DNA of 64,000 nt from Rhodeus uyekii (taxonomy: Eukaryota; Chordata; Actinopteri; Cypriniformes; Acheilognathidae). The first letter of the stretch is position 1. Each line of letters opens with the position of its first letter. A program made the position numbers and the translations under genes. The notes beneath the pieces were generated by a model. That model had not been told where the DNA came from, did no database searches, and saw nothing but the letters and a program-made list of their open reading frames with translations. Where the stretch lies: positions 1,764,501 to 1,828,500 of the forward strand of contig JAWRVZ010000077.1 of NCBI GenBank assembly GCA_037043235.1, written 5' to 3'. This document shows positions 1-11,139 of this stretch, in pieces.

Positions 1-127
1 CAGATGTCTGTTGATGGTCACCACACAATTGAGATGCAGTGAAACAAACCAAAAACCTGTGCATGGGTGACTGGGATACCATGCAGATCTCTTACTTGGC
101 CTGTTTTGTCATTTGTCTCGGTTTTAG

Positions 128-3100
128 CTGCGACAGGCTCTTCAGTTCAGTCTATATCGGCATCTGACCTTCTCAAGCAGCAGAAAGAACAGCACCAGCA
201 GAGAATGCTTGCTCGAAAGAAGAGGGCGGAAGAGATTCAAAAGAGGTGACAGGAGGTTTTTCATATTTGTATGGTATTTGTTTTGCATTACATTTGAAAG
301 CTGATACATGTATTGCTTTCATATCGAGTTTTTGGAGTTTGATCAAGTTTTGAAGCCTTTGATCAAGATCCTTAAACTGTCCTTATTGTAGACCAGGGGC
401 ATATTCTTCGTACGTCGCTTACTACATCCAAGATCAGTTGACACATCCGGGATGAGATAATCGCGCTTACTATGAGCTGCATTATTCAGTTCTTCGAACG
501 CACCTGTTCTTGACGATTAGTATAGCTGGATTGAGTTATCTGAGATCATTGCGCGTTCATGTGCTGGTTTAAAAGGGGATATGAATCGATAGTAGAAACA
601 CTGATCAGAAACATTTTGATTGGTCAGCGAGCATGCTGAAAGAGCGCGCGCAGTTTTTCTCGGCGGCGCGTCGCTGAATTTCAGTGTTTAATTAAAACAC
701 AAAGCAACACTTTAAAGGCTGCAAAAGCCAGGAGAGAGGACTGGCAAAAATTTGCCGACAAATTACATTTGTGAGTTGCCTAGTGATCGTGTGTGTAATT
801 ATATTGTCTTATATTAATTGTATTTCATAATCCTCTTTTATATTAGAGCCACCGCAGGACCCACTAGAACTTGGCAACAAGTAAAAGTAAAATGCAAAAA
901 TATTCTACAAAATGGTTTCTTTACTACTTGCGCTGTTCTGCAAAAAAAAAGGTTAATTAATGAAATAGAATTGCAAGAACTAATAAAGCAAAAAGTCCGA
1001 CTTGAGATTGAATTGCTTCAAAAGGAACTTCAAAGTTAGTCAAATACACTAATAAACACACTGTACTATTGATGACCTTGCATGATTTATTTATTTCATT
1101 CCACAGGCAAGAGATGATCAGCTGGATTTGTAAAAATTAAACTAAACTGTGTGCAAAGTTCCCTCTTTTCAAAAATGATACTGGACAATTCTGTCCCGTG
1201 CAGCTCCAACACTAGACTGGTCAAGTGTACTGGCTGGCTTTCTGATGGTGGCAATGTGTGTGCAGTCTATGGCACCAATCACATTAGGGTGATATTTACT
1301 GGCATGGTCATGATTTCATAATCTCTATGATCAATTATAATGTACCTGTAATAGCGAAAAAGCTCTCTTCAACAACTTGGGGTCTTAGTGGTTTGTAAAA
1401 ACCACAAAAAACACTGTAAAGATTGCTTGAGTGCCAGGAAAACTGCGAATGACACGACAGACAGCACTTTCACAATGTTCTCTGCATCTCTAACAGTTTA
1501 AGGAACGTGCCACTCGCAAAGTAGCGCAAGGCAATACACACAGTTTGAGCTGTTGTTAATGCCCGACTAATTGTATCTAAATTAACTAGATACATTATAC
1601 CCTCACGTGAAAAACTATAGTTTATATATACATGTTTTATTGTTATTAATTTTTAAATATTATAATTCTATTAAATATATTATATTGAACCTTCAGCAAC
1701 AGTTTGCTCTCGTAGAAAAACGGACAGGACAAACTTCCCATATCACTTCCGCTTATAAAGCCGTGATCTAATCCTGCCATCATGAAGTAAGCCTGCTCCC
1801 TAGCAGGTTCAATTCAATGGACCTGTTACTATGACAACCAGTCCCGGATGAGCGTCGAAGAACCGAACAATCCAAGATCATGCGAAATCGCCAACAATCT
1901 AATCCTGCTAAGTGACTTAGCGAGGTACGAAGAATATGCCCCAGGGGTGCCTAATAAGTTGATCGCAAAGGTAGTATGGGAATTAACAAAGTAGACGTCA
2001 GCCCATCATCCGTCCTCACTATGAAATTTGTCATTTGATTGACTCACAATGGCGCCAAGTGCTGCAAAACTCTAGCAAACTAGCGAGAAAGCCTATAATT
2101 GATTGCTTTTAAATTTAAGAAAGGGTACAAAAAATGTAAGCTGGACAAGCTTTTTTTCCCACTATGTCATGTTCGAACTGCGTTTGCCTCAACCTGTCAG
2201 TCTGTCATCGCTATAACGAAGAAGGGAAATGTGGTGCGGCATTACAGAAAACCTACAACACTGACTTTTCCCCGAAAAGCGAACTGAGAAGAAGGGTGAA
2301 GGAACTAAACTCTGTTGTCTGGACAGCAGTCATTTTGTACAAACTCAAAAAATGTACTGAGCTGTATTGTACAATATGAGTTCATGTAGTTCTGCTACAC
2401 CAACATATATGGTGCATATAAAGAATTCTCAATATATTCATAAATATGTTTTGTATTTTTATAGTAGGTAGATCATTTTGACTTTTATAAGTAGCTCACA
2501 AGCCCAAAAAGTGTGTGCAGCCCTGTTGTAGATGGACTATAAATAATTTTTGTCTCTACCAAGGGTGGTGGCTCAGAATATTGGGGGACTTGTTGCTCCC
2601 TCCCGACCCAGTGTAAGCAGGGGTCCCCTGCTCTCCCCAAAAGCAGCCTCGGAGGTTCCGATAGGGTCATCTGGCCCTGCATCCCGTCTCTCAGGTCCTC
2701 CTGTTCCCACACTGGGCCGTGGCTTTTCAGAAGGAGAAGACATCCTTTTTGATCTGTCTCCACCTTCATCAAAGAGCCTCTCAGCCACAAAGGTACGGCC
2801 TGGAAAGTGTTCTATCATTTGTTAATGGATACCAGTGAATCTTATTTTCCTATCTGGTATTAAAGTCATTAGTTTTTGTTTATTAGTTGGCAGCAGTGAG
2901 GAAACTCCAATCTAAAGGTTCAGTCATTGTTAAAGACGACCCAAACGCTGTGAAACGCAAGCGAGCCAACAGCGACGACATCACGGATCGAGTACAGCGT
3001 AACCTCTCCACTCCTAAAGGTACACACATCCAGGAGTTTTATGATTGACTGTTTGCTCGATTGCTTTTCTCTAAGGCACTTATTCTTCTACAAACCTTTC

Positions 3101-4975
3101 TGCAGAAATGGATGAAAATTCAATTTGTGAGGAAATGGAGCCAGCTCAGAAAAAGAGGCGGGAACAGCTGGAGTTCATCCAATCGGAGGAGTTTCAGCGG
3201 ATCCTCAACGCCAAGTCCTCAAACTCGTGGATGATGGGAGAGGTGTGTATCTTGGCCGAGCAGCGGCACGTGTGTGTTTTGATAGAAGGGCAGTGCTTTG
3301 ATATGTGTTGATGTCACAATAGGTGGGCAGAGCTTGCGGTTGATTTCAACTCTGGAGACTGTACAGCAAGCGTTCGGCATGATGTGGCTTTATTTGCTTT
3401 GGATGCTGTAGTGTTGTTGTTTTTTTAAATGAGATGTCAAGTCATACCCTAGTTGAACCAAATGTTATACGTACAGATTGAGGAGCGGGCCATGCAGGAA
3501 TATTTTGAGCCGCTGGTGCAAAAAGAGATGATGGAGGAGAAGATGAAGAGCATCAGGGAGATGAAGTGTCGGGCCGTCACTTGCAAAACCGTAAGTCAAC
3601 AAATTTGCAACTAAAGAGACGGTGTCTGTCCTATATATGCTGAGTGAGCCATAAATTATAAAACTCTCCTTTTCAGTGAAAAATGTGGGTCAAAGTAAGG
3701 GCTTAATGGTTCAAGTGCTCCACATTTATTGCGGTCTCATTCAGCTCCTTCCAACAAAAGCAACAAAAAGACGTTTCTCCTGCAACATTAGTGGCAAATT
3801 AGTATTTATTCACAGCCTGTCTTATTGACAGACATCATTTGTGACATAATCCCTCTATAAATGTTGTTCAAACCTCTTTAAAATGCTAATTAGACAATTA
3901 CGTGGTTTCGGACGATTACGCTAGTAAATGACGGATCGTTTATGCGGTTTAGTTCATGAGCCCCTCTCGCCCGCAGTGTAAATACACCCACTTTAAAACA
4001 GCGGACCGCTGTGTGGGAGAGAAACACGACTACCACTGGCACGATGCCGTCAAGCGCTTCTTCAGATGCCCCTGCGGGCAGAGGAAGATCTGCCTGGCAC
4101 GGATGCCACACGGAGCCTGCAGGTGAGTGGTTTTATCATTGTAATGCTGAACTGTCAGTTGATAAGTTGAGGTAATAACCTAAATTTCACTTTTCCATTT
4201 TAGCCATTGTGGCCTCTTCAAATGGGAGAGAGATGGCATGTTAAAGGTACAGTTTCAATTATTTTCTACTATAGTTGTTCATATTTATATTCTTTTAATT
4301 GTGACTCCTTGATTCGGATTGCTTTACACAAGTTTCCTAACAACCAAACCGAGTACCCTAGCAACCGTTTAGCCAGACCTATATCTCTGAATCTGAGTGT
4401 CGTTAAGACATGGGGTTTGGCTCTATTGACTCATGCTAGCAAACTTGCTAGCAGTGAATAGCTACATGCTAATAGTGATTAGCTAAGTGATTAATAGTGC
4501 TAACAAGAGAAACTGCCCAGAACATCTCGCAACTACCTAGTAACATCCTAGCAACCACCCCAGATACCTTAGCAACACCCTAGCAACCACTCAGAATACC
4601 CTAGCAACAGCCTAGCAATCAACCAGAATACCCTAGCAACCAATCCAGTTAATGTTAAATTGTGCTACCAACATTAAATGAAAGTTTCTGGTCAGACTTT
4701 CTCAAGCCAACTTCTAAAGTTTGTCTCGACGAATTTTATCTTCTGGTTTTATTTAATGTTTTATAAAAGCATAGCTGTGTGCAGGTATTTTATGTATATG
4801 CTGTTATAGTATAAATCATTAGAACTGGGTTGTATTTTTCAGCAATTTAATTCCATACGCGTCTAACTCAATCTGTTTTTCACTTCTACAGGAGAAGAAG
4901 GGACCCAAAATCGGAGGGGAGCTACTGTTGCCACGAGGAGAGGAACAGCCCAAATTCCTCAACAGTTTAAAGTAG
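128..4975 (+). CDS. mcm10: mcm10, C-terminal eight coding exons (5'-partial)
   Basis: MCM10 is a nuclear DNA-replication initiation factor that helps activate the CMG helicase and binds DNA and polymerase alpha. Coding exons are 128-245, 2564-2792, 2887-3019, 3106-3242, 3477-3590, 3977-4122, 4204-4246 and 4892-4975 (TAG at 4973-4975). All have AG acceptors and GT donors, and the phases match, giving one frame of 334 residues. The first exon encodes a basic segment ending KKRAEEIQKR. Exon 4 carries EPAQKKRREQLEF. Exons 5-8 form the conserved C-terminal domain: a Cys/His zinc module (CRAVTCKTCKYTHF, then C...H...HWHDAVKRFF), a second cysteine set (CPCG ... C..CG), and the family-typical end PKIGGELLLPRGEEQPKFLNSLK. 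Upstream exons (OB-fold/zinc-finger core) lie outside the window. The intron after the first exon holds two transposon remnants. The gene faces ucma tail-to-tail. Identity rests on strong recognition of the C-terminal domain. Confidence 0.95.
818..1039 (+). pseudogene. Harbinger Myb-like protein remnant
   Basis: An open stretch encodes RTWQQVKVKCKNILQ, resembling the end of the Myb/SANT (trihelix-like) domain of Harbinger accessory proteins. It then encodes a charged helical tail (EIELQELIKQKVRLEIELLQKELQ) resembling the C-terminal coiled coil of the same family. The middle linker normally between them is missing or frameshifted. The nominal N-terminus is upstream noise. It lies inside the inverted repeats of the 397-1941 element. 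Confidence 0.7.
1195..1310 (-). pseudogene. Harbinger (HARBI1-like) DDE transposase remnant
   Basis: Read on the minus strand, 1301 down to about 1200 encodes YHPNVIGAIDCTHIATIRK. The GAIDCTHI motif is the hallmark first catalytic-Asp region of PIF/Harbinger nucleases. The frame is lost on both sides and no full domain can be assembled. The rest of the stretch to about 1620 may be further decayed transposase, but I cannot read it reliably. Confidence 0.75.
2041..2330 (+). pseudogene. hAT/ZBED-type (GTF2I-repeat/ZBED-like) transposase remnant
   Basis: Two overlapping frames (2099-2287 and 2164-2379) together spell a decayed form of the N-terminal BED-zinc-finger region of domesticated or active hAT-like proteins: a C-rich segment, then a KKGNVVRHY-like piece in one frame, then NTDFSPKSELRRRVKEL in the other. 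In the usual family the order is a cysteine pair, 'NVKRHYETKH' and 'YP..SE.R..KI..L'. The frame switch within the domain shows it is a pseudogene fragment, not an mcm10 exon. It lies in the mcm10 intron between 245 and 2564. Confidence 0.5.
4380..4745 (+). repeat. Interspersed repeat with CCCTAGCAAC tandem units
   Basis: A run of imperfect ~20-base units containing CCCTAGCAACCA (about 4500-4655) is followed by a block ending AACTTCTAAAGTTTGTCTC. The same block occurs in reverse orientation at about 7680-7865. Such units are very common in cyprinid introns. No coding capacity was seen. Confidence 0.75.
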
Positions 4976-5260
4976 AGTCAGCTGTCCCGTGTGCGGCCTG
5001 AGCCCAGTCTCCATCCAGCCTCATCTGAGGAGTCTAGACACACAGATGAGGAGGCTTGGGTCATTCTTCATTCTCTAAAAGTGAAGGGACGTCAGCATTA
5101 CATTTAAGTTGGTCAATGTTAAATGTGTTTTTGTCTGTTGATTTTTATATTTGTTGTTTTAAGATAAGCTGTCAAGCCTTTTTAAATGTAAATATGTACT
5201 ATTATTTTAATCCTGAACTTTTATGTGCACAGCTGAATTAAATGATACTAAGTGAACTTG
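4976..5260 (+). terminator. mcm10: mcm10 3' UTR with ATTAAA polyadenylation signal
   Basis: An ATTAAA hexamer lies at 5237-5242, about 260 bases past the mcm10 stop, so the 3' UTR probably ends around 5255-5265. A downstream AATAAA at about 5684 could serve a longer form. No transcript evidence is available. Confidence 0.5.
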
Positions 5261-5594
5261 TGAACGTTCTTGTGTCGATTTGACTGGAGGGGATATGGCA
5301 CACATGCTAAATCTTGTTCATCTCACAGCAATGAGTGATATTTGAAAGCTTTATTACCCCTCTGTGTTCGTCCTTAAGCAGTAGGAGTGGCAGTAAGCCG
5401 TTCTGCTATCGGGCAGGTGTGTGTGAGATTTGGGTAACAGCACAGAGGCTCAGGAACGTCGATAAATCCTTCCTTCTACTTCATTCTCTTTTTCCCATCT
5501 GTCTGAGCTCTCAGCATAGGAATGTCACTCCGTTGCCAGCAAATACTGCCTCAGAATTATTATTCCATCTGTAGATGCAAACCTGAGCTCTTTT

Positions 5595-5665
5595 TTTACA
5601 CACACATGTATGTGTGTGTGTGTGTATGTCTATATATATATATTTATATAATGTACATACACGTA
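5595..5665. repeat. GT/TA microsatellite
   Basis: Alternating ACACAC, TGTGTG and TATATA runs lie in the short intergenic space between the convergent mcm10 and ucma genes. Confidence 0.7.
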
Positions 5666-5900
5666 TGACAGTAAGAGATGTTGCAATAAAGACCCAAATC
5701 TTTTTTTAAATTTTACTTTTATTGGCTTTCACTTTTTTATCGTTCTGGTTGTTGCGTTTTAAATCAAATCCTCACTTGAGAAGGGAAAAATTGTATTCAT
5801 TACTGAAAAAAACTTTAATCACAACCTAATCATGAATTCTTTGAAGAAAACATTCAAGATAAGGGATTATGACACAAATAAAAAACCTTATGTAAACCCT

Positions 5901-5906
5901 TTTATT
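5901..5906 (-). terminator. ucma: Candidate ucma polyadenylation signal
   Basis: TTTATT on the plus strand reads AATAAA on the ucma strand, about 380 bases past its stop. A second candidate lies near 5718. Both fall in the mcm10-ucma convergent gap. Confidence 0.35.
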
Positions 5907-6286
5907 ATACATGTTATACAGAGCCCCTAATTTGGTGCTGGAAATCTTTTTTTTAATATATAATATGATTAATATTTATATGTTATATTATTTTTGCATT
6001 CTGCATTCCACCTAGAAGCTTTAGGGGCTTCATACTAAATGGACATTGTGGTGGACAAATATATATTTCAAAGCTTTTGAAATGTGTACTTTATGCGCTT
6101 GCAATGTAAAACATCACAAAAGCATTGACATTATTTTTCATCACCATTTCCCTTTAGGGGCTCCATAGTATTAAGAGCTTTAAGTCTAGAAGTGCTTATA
6201 TGTTTTGAATAATAGTTATATGATGTCATGAAGGTGTCCCTCAACTGAAGATCCACTTTCGAGGCATTGCATGTGCTTATATGGGC

Positions 6287-7026
6287 TCAGACGTACGGGC
6301 GGTGGTGAGGGTATCGTGGGTATTGCCCATCATAGTGGAATTCTCTCCACTGTTCGTTCTTCTGTCTGGTCCTCTCATTCTGTTCTGTTGATACAAAGAC
6401 ACGCAAAAAGCAGCTAGATCTGGATTCTAAGTCCATTTCTCAAAGACATTCTATATCTTTAATAATAAAAGGTAACAACCTATTAAGTCTAAAATGAATG
6501 TAGCCTTGGAGATTCCTCCAATTTACTCTATTTTCTTTGGAACTAGGGTTTCAATGGTATGTTTTTTCTTACATATAATTGAAATCACTAATCTCTTCTT
6601 AATCTGTGTTCTTAGAACATACAAATCTTCAATTTAAATGTCATCTACTGTGCCAAATTTACTGTTCACTTCCAAATCAGTTCAGGAATCTATGTGACAA
6701 TCTAGTGTTCTGGATTATAATTCCTAATCGTTGGTAGAGAGTGTGTGAGAGGCTCAGAGCCACTGCTGTCATCAGCCTCTTATTATTCCTGTAGCCCGTT
6801 CTGCTATCTTTATCCCGTAAAGGTTTTGCACAGCATGTTTCTCTTTTCTGGAAGCCAAGATAATCATACAGGGAGATCTGTCTCACCATCGCGCTCCTCC
6901 TCTAAATAGTTCTCGTATTCATTGCTCTGTTCCTCATAGTGCTCCCTCCTTCGCTCGTTTGCAGCCAACTTCATCCTTTGCTCGGCTAAAAGTGAGTGAA
7001 AAGTACATTTCAGCATAGAAATCACA

Positions 7027-7121
<95 letters not shown>

Positions 7122-9412
7122 GCCAAATATGGGTCAAAACTGCCCGTTAGGATTTAAATAGGCAAATGTATACGAGTATGTTTGGACCATTATTGCAGTG
7201 ATTATTATGTTTCTAGCATGTTATATGTTTGGCACAAGTTCTTCTAACCCTAATTGATGGAGTGTGTAGCTTTTTATTTCTTAAACAAACATGTATGAAG
7301 ACACATCATGGCCATATTCCAGGATGACAATGGATTCATTATGGTTCCAATTTTTAAAGAATGGCATAAAGAATAATTTTCACACACGAATTGGCAGCTC
7401 TGTATCCAGACCTTAAATTCATTGAGAGTCTTTGGGATGAGCTGGAGGATACTGTCGATACAAGATCTTCAACAAAAATGAATGCACATGCTACGAACGT
7501 TTGTCTATTTAAATCCAAATAGTGGATTTTTTAGATGGCCAAATATAGATTGATATACTTCACTAGGCAAAGGGTACATTTGTTTCTGGATTTCTTTGAA
7601 ACAACCTCATCCCCCGGTTTTTAACACTAGTCTGTACTTTCCATGTTTGGTAGGGCATGAGCAGTTAAAGGGATAGTTCTAGAGAGGATAAAGTTCATGA
7701 GACAAACTTTAGAAGTTGGCTGAGAACGTCGCACCAGAAACTTTAATTTTGCATGTTGGTGGCACACTTGAACATTAACTGCGAAGTTGCTGCCATGAAT
7801 GATGTTGTTGAGGTGCTCTGGGTGGTTTCTAGGGTGTTGCTAAGCAGTTGCTAGTTCTAAAATGAAAATTCTGTCATCATCTACATACCCTCAAGTTGTT
7901 CCAAACCTGTATACATTTCTTTCTTCTGCTGAAAACAAAAGAAGATATTTTGAAGAAGGTTGGTAATCAGACAGCTGGTTACTTTTCCATTGTCTTCCAT
8001 AGTATTTTTGACCTATTATGGAAGTCAGTGGCTACCTTCATGGCTGTTGGTCCTTCTAGCCCAGGATTTAAATATCCAAATGCTTGAGAGTCTATGATTG
8101 GATCAATCTAGCATGTTATATGTTTGAGGTACTTCAACAGAATAAGTAAATGATGACAGAATTTTCCTTTTTGGGTGAACTATCCCTTTAAGCATCTACT
8201 ATCCTTGCAATCCTCAAAAAAGGTTTCTTTCTTTTTTTCTTGCTCTCATCTCTAGAGATGTCTCAGAATCCTCACAAACTCCAGACTCTTTAACACCATT
8301 GGGTTTAAGGGTAACACATTCCCATAAACCAGCCGACAGCGGTTCGCAGATATTTTGCAAATTGGGCGCCAAAAATAATCTAGGTTTCACTCTCTTTCTC
8401 CATAGTGAGGGAGGTTAGTTTAGCTCATGTCTGCACATTCCACTCTCGGGCTCCAACTGCTTTAACTCAATCTAACCTGCAGCTCCTGCACCATCACACA
8501 CACATTGCTGACAACTTGAAATACACTTCAGTAAAACTTTTCCATGCCTTCATTGCTGCAATTGTAGGCTGGAAGGCTAGAGGACAGCCTGATGGCGTTT
8601 GGGCGAGTGTCAGTATGTGTGTGGGAGGGAGAGGGAGAGGGAGAGAGAGAGAGCAGCTCCATATTGTCCGGTTGATCCTTCTAGCTCATTTGTTCTCAAA
8701 GTTTTTGACTCAAGGCCTCCCATTGTTTTAGATATTATTTTTTTCTTGAAGAAATACAAATACAAGTTGTCCAAGATTCATTTAGTCTCCTAAAGTTTGA
8801 ATTAACTGTATGTTGTTCAATAAAAACTATATTTGTTAAGTGGGCTTTAGAAGTAGGTTGTTCGATATTGTTGCATTTTGAGTTTCAACTCAAGTTTTGT
8901 TGCATTTGCATATTGTGTTGTGTTAGGTATATTTACAAAATCTAAAGAAACTGTTTTAGTATAAAGATCATTTTGTGCAATGGAAAGATGCCATGGATGT
9001 TAAAGTTTCCTCATGGATCTACAGATGCCAGTAAAGGACCCTTATTTTGAAGAGTGTATGTTAATTTGCTCATGGTGAACAGATGTATAGCACATAATAT
9101 CATCTAATATGTGAGAGATTAAAGTTAAAGCAGTTATTAATGAATTAATTACTTCTGGATATTTATAGAATGAATTAAACATGAATATACTGTAGTTTGA
9201 CTTAAAGATGACTTTAAGCTTTAACTACAGTTTATCAGTGTGATTTTGTCTTCGTCATGATGAAAACAGCAGAACATTAGGAGAGTTTCAGTACACTTAC
9301 CATAATACTCTTCATAAGATCTTGGGGATCTGCGATTGCGGCGTTTAAAGAAGTTTGAGGCATCAGATGCAGGCATGAAAACTCGTTTAGATGCGCCTGC
9401 AAAAGCAATGGA

Positions 9413-9457
<45 letters not shown>

Positions 9458-9600
9458 TGTGTGTGTGTAGTCCTGGTAAACCCTACGTTGTGAGGACCTA
9501 GTTTTACATAGTTTTTTTATGTAAAAATGCAGTTTTATGTGAGTTTTTAGGGGATAAAATATACAGTTTCCATAGTATAAAAAATCACTATCTATATAAA

Positions 9601-9631
<31 letters not shown>

Positions 9632-10254
9632 ATTGAACTCACCTTGAGCTTCACTGTCTTTTCCATTTTTAACGGCTGCACTTTCAACCCCAGCCAGCAC
9701 TAAAGAAAGAGAGCATTTTCTTTTTCTTTTGTCTGATCAGGTCTTTAAGAAAATTCTTCTTTTATGAATTAATTGCTAACTCTTCCTGCAATGTGTTTGA
9801 AAAGAAATTAAAGCAGTCTTTGCATACAAAAAATACAATGCTAAAGTATAATACTTTGTAGACATGGTTTCATAGTTGGACATGTACTAGAACTAAACTA
9901 AAATACCATGTCAGTAAAATGGTATATGAATACGGTAATCATTTAGTACCATTATATATATATATATATATATATATACATACCAAAGAACCATGGTGCA
10001 GTATGTAAAATCTTCATTGTACCATAGTACCTCCACAGTAATTTTTTGTATCCATTTAATTGAAATCATGCATTAAAAAAAACTTTAACGACCTAAAGGA
10101 CTTTATAAAATATAAATGTATAAATATTACTCACTCACACTATGCCTACCCTAAAGAAAACTTTTTACGGTTTCAAAATTGAATGGAGTTACTCACCGAT
10201 TAAAATCAGGATGGCGGGCAGCAGTGTGAGCAGGACAGTGTGATTCCAGGCCAT
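6287..10254 (-). CDS. ucma: ucma, unique cartilage matrix-associated (Gla-rich) protein, complete
   Basis: This is a secreted, vitamin-K-dependent gamma-carboxylated protein of cartilage and bone matrix. Minus-strand coding exons are 10254-10197 (ATG), 9699-9643, 9396-9301, 6985-6887 and 6384-6287 (TGA), all joined in phase 1, giving 135 aa. Residues 1-20 form a hydrophobic signal peptide (MAWNHTVLLTLLPAILILIV). Residues 44-61 include the family motif VFMPASDASNFFKRRNRR, ending in a basic furin-type site (RRNRR, 57-61). The mature C-terminus is Glu-rich (REHYEEQSNEYENYLEEERDEQNERTR), the residues expected to become Gla, and ends in the conserved WREFHYDGQYPRY segment. Intron 3 is about 2.3 kb and contains repeats. 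Position next to mcm10 and phyh matches the human MCM10-UCMA-PHYH order. Teleosts have ucma paralogues; which one this is cannot be told from the window. Confidence 0.93.
7031..7117. repeat. (TATG)n(TG)n(TA)n compound microsatellite
   Basis: About eight TATG units, then a short TG tract and a long TA tract, lie about 45 bases upstream of the acceptor of ucma exon 4, inside intron 3. Likely polymorphic in length. Confidence 0.85.
7665..8191. mobile_element. Non-autonomous element with TTAAAGGGATAGTT ends
   Basis: The left end TTAAAGGGATAGTT (7665) and right end AACTATCCCTTTAA (8178-8191) are inverted copies. The interior has the familiar cyprinid repeat sequence reading GAAAATTCTGTCATCATCTAC and on through 'CCCTCAAGTTGTTCCAAACC'. 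The left third (7680-7865) matches the 4380-4745 repeat in opposite orientation, so this may be one element nested in another. No intact ORF. It lies in ucma intron 3. Confidence 0.65.
8600..8655. repeat. GA-rich low-complexity tract
   Basis: GGGAGAGGGAGAG units run into (GA)n in ucma intron 3. The ORFs overlapping it are low-complexity artefacts. Confidence 0.6.
9413..9469. repeat. ucma: (GA)n(GT)n microsatellite at the ucma exon 3 acceptor
   Basis: On the ucma strand this becomes a long (CT)n polypyrimidine tract ending about 15 bases before the exon 3 acceptor (9397-9398). The microsatellite therefore supplies much of the splice-site pyrimidine tract. Confidence 0.8.
9601..9631. repeat. 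(GT)n(CG)n microsatellite
   Basis: A GT dinucleotide run followed by GCGCGCGC, just inside the donor side of ucma intron 2. Confidence 0.8.
9880..10030. repeat. Palindromic ACCATGGTAC-rich repeat with (TA)n core
   Basis: Repeated short palindromes (TACCATG, ATGGTA, ACCATGGTGC, GTACCATAGTACC) surround a (TA)n run at 9953-9977. This looks like a decayed interspersed element in ucma intron 1. Weak evidence. Confidence 0.35.
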
Positions 10255-10629
10255 CCTTAGTGAGTGCGTCTTACTCGGGTATCAGCCACAGCAGAGAGTC
10301 CTGAGACCTGAGAGAGAGAGCATGTGCATGTGAGAGAAAGAGAAAAGAGGGAAGGCAAAGAAAGGAGGGGAAGCTGGAATCTCACTCGCCCAGAGAAACG
10401 CAGGAGGGGCGAGACACAGACCCTAGCGCACACCCACCGATCAGACCCTCTGTGTGCATAAGAGCCTCTATCATCATTGACTGTTACTAGTCTGGCAGAT
10501 CTACAGTTTAGCATCAGGTTTCCATTCCAATGCAACAAAAGCAGCTACTCATCAGGATTAAGCGATTAACTAAATATCATCAATAATACTCCCTGCATTC
10601 CCTGAGATCAGTCTCTATCATCTGTCTGT

Positions 10630-11135
10630 TTGTTCCTCAATCGCTTGATGGTTCATTCTATCCATCTTTTATCCATATATCTGTTGGACGTTTGTTCATT
10701 CATTTGTACCATATTGTCCGTTCTATCTATTATTTGTTTGTTCTTTCCATCCATCCATTGTTTCTCTATCTATCTTTTGATAGTTTTTGTTCACGCTATC
10801 TATCATTTGTTCTGTCTATCGTTTCTTTCTGTCCATCTATCGTTTAAACACCTATCAATCTATCAATTGTTCACTCCATCCACCCATCAATCATTTATCT
10901 ATCTGTCTATCTATCTGTTAATACTTAATTTGTTCGGTATCTCCAATCATCTGTCCATCCATCATTTATCATCAATCCATCCTTCTGTCTGTCTGTCATA
11001 TACATCCATCGTTCCATCTATCAACACTGTAGTTTGATAGTTCATTCATTCTTTTCATACATCCATCCATCCATCCTTTATCTATGTATCTATCCATCCA
11101 TACATCTGTTCATCTGTGTGTCCCATTCATCCATT
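10630..11135. repeat. Degenerate TCTA/TCCA tetranucleotide array
   Basis: About 500 bases of imperfect CCATC / CTATC / TCTG units lie upstream of ucma. The open frame through it (10630-11037) is only a read-through of the repeat. Confidence 0.85.
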
Positions 11136-11139
11136 CAAA

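Larger units (their letters stand above)
397..1941. mobile_element. Degenerate Harbinger-type DNA transposon in an mcm10 intron
   Basis: The left end (GGGCATATTCTTCGTAC, from 397) and the right end (reverse complement, to 1941) form terminal inverted repeats that are identical for about 17 bases and then diverge slowly. Both ends are flanked by CAG (394-396 and 1942-1944), consistent with a 3-bp target duplication. Inside are remnants of both Harbinger proteins, a Myb/SANT-like piece on the plus strand and a DDE nuclease piece on the minus strand. Both are broken, so the element cannot move by itself. The PIF/Harbinger superfamily characteristically carries this two-gene pair. Confidence 0.85.

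Noticed and set aside
2485..2818. Two minus-strand ORFs opposite mcm10
   Set aside because: Antisense shadows of the GC-rich mcm10 exon 2564-2792.
9221..9700. 159-codon minus ORF
   Set aside because: It runs through ucma exons 2 and 3 and the intron between, including microsatellites; the spliced ucma model explains the real parts.
10630..11037. 135-codon ORF with hydrophobic SIYLL repeats
   Set aside because: Read-through of a TCTA/TCCA microsatellite.
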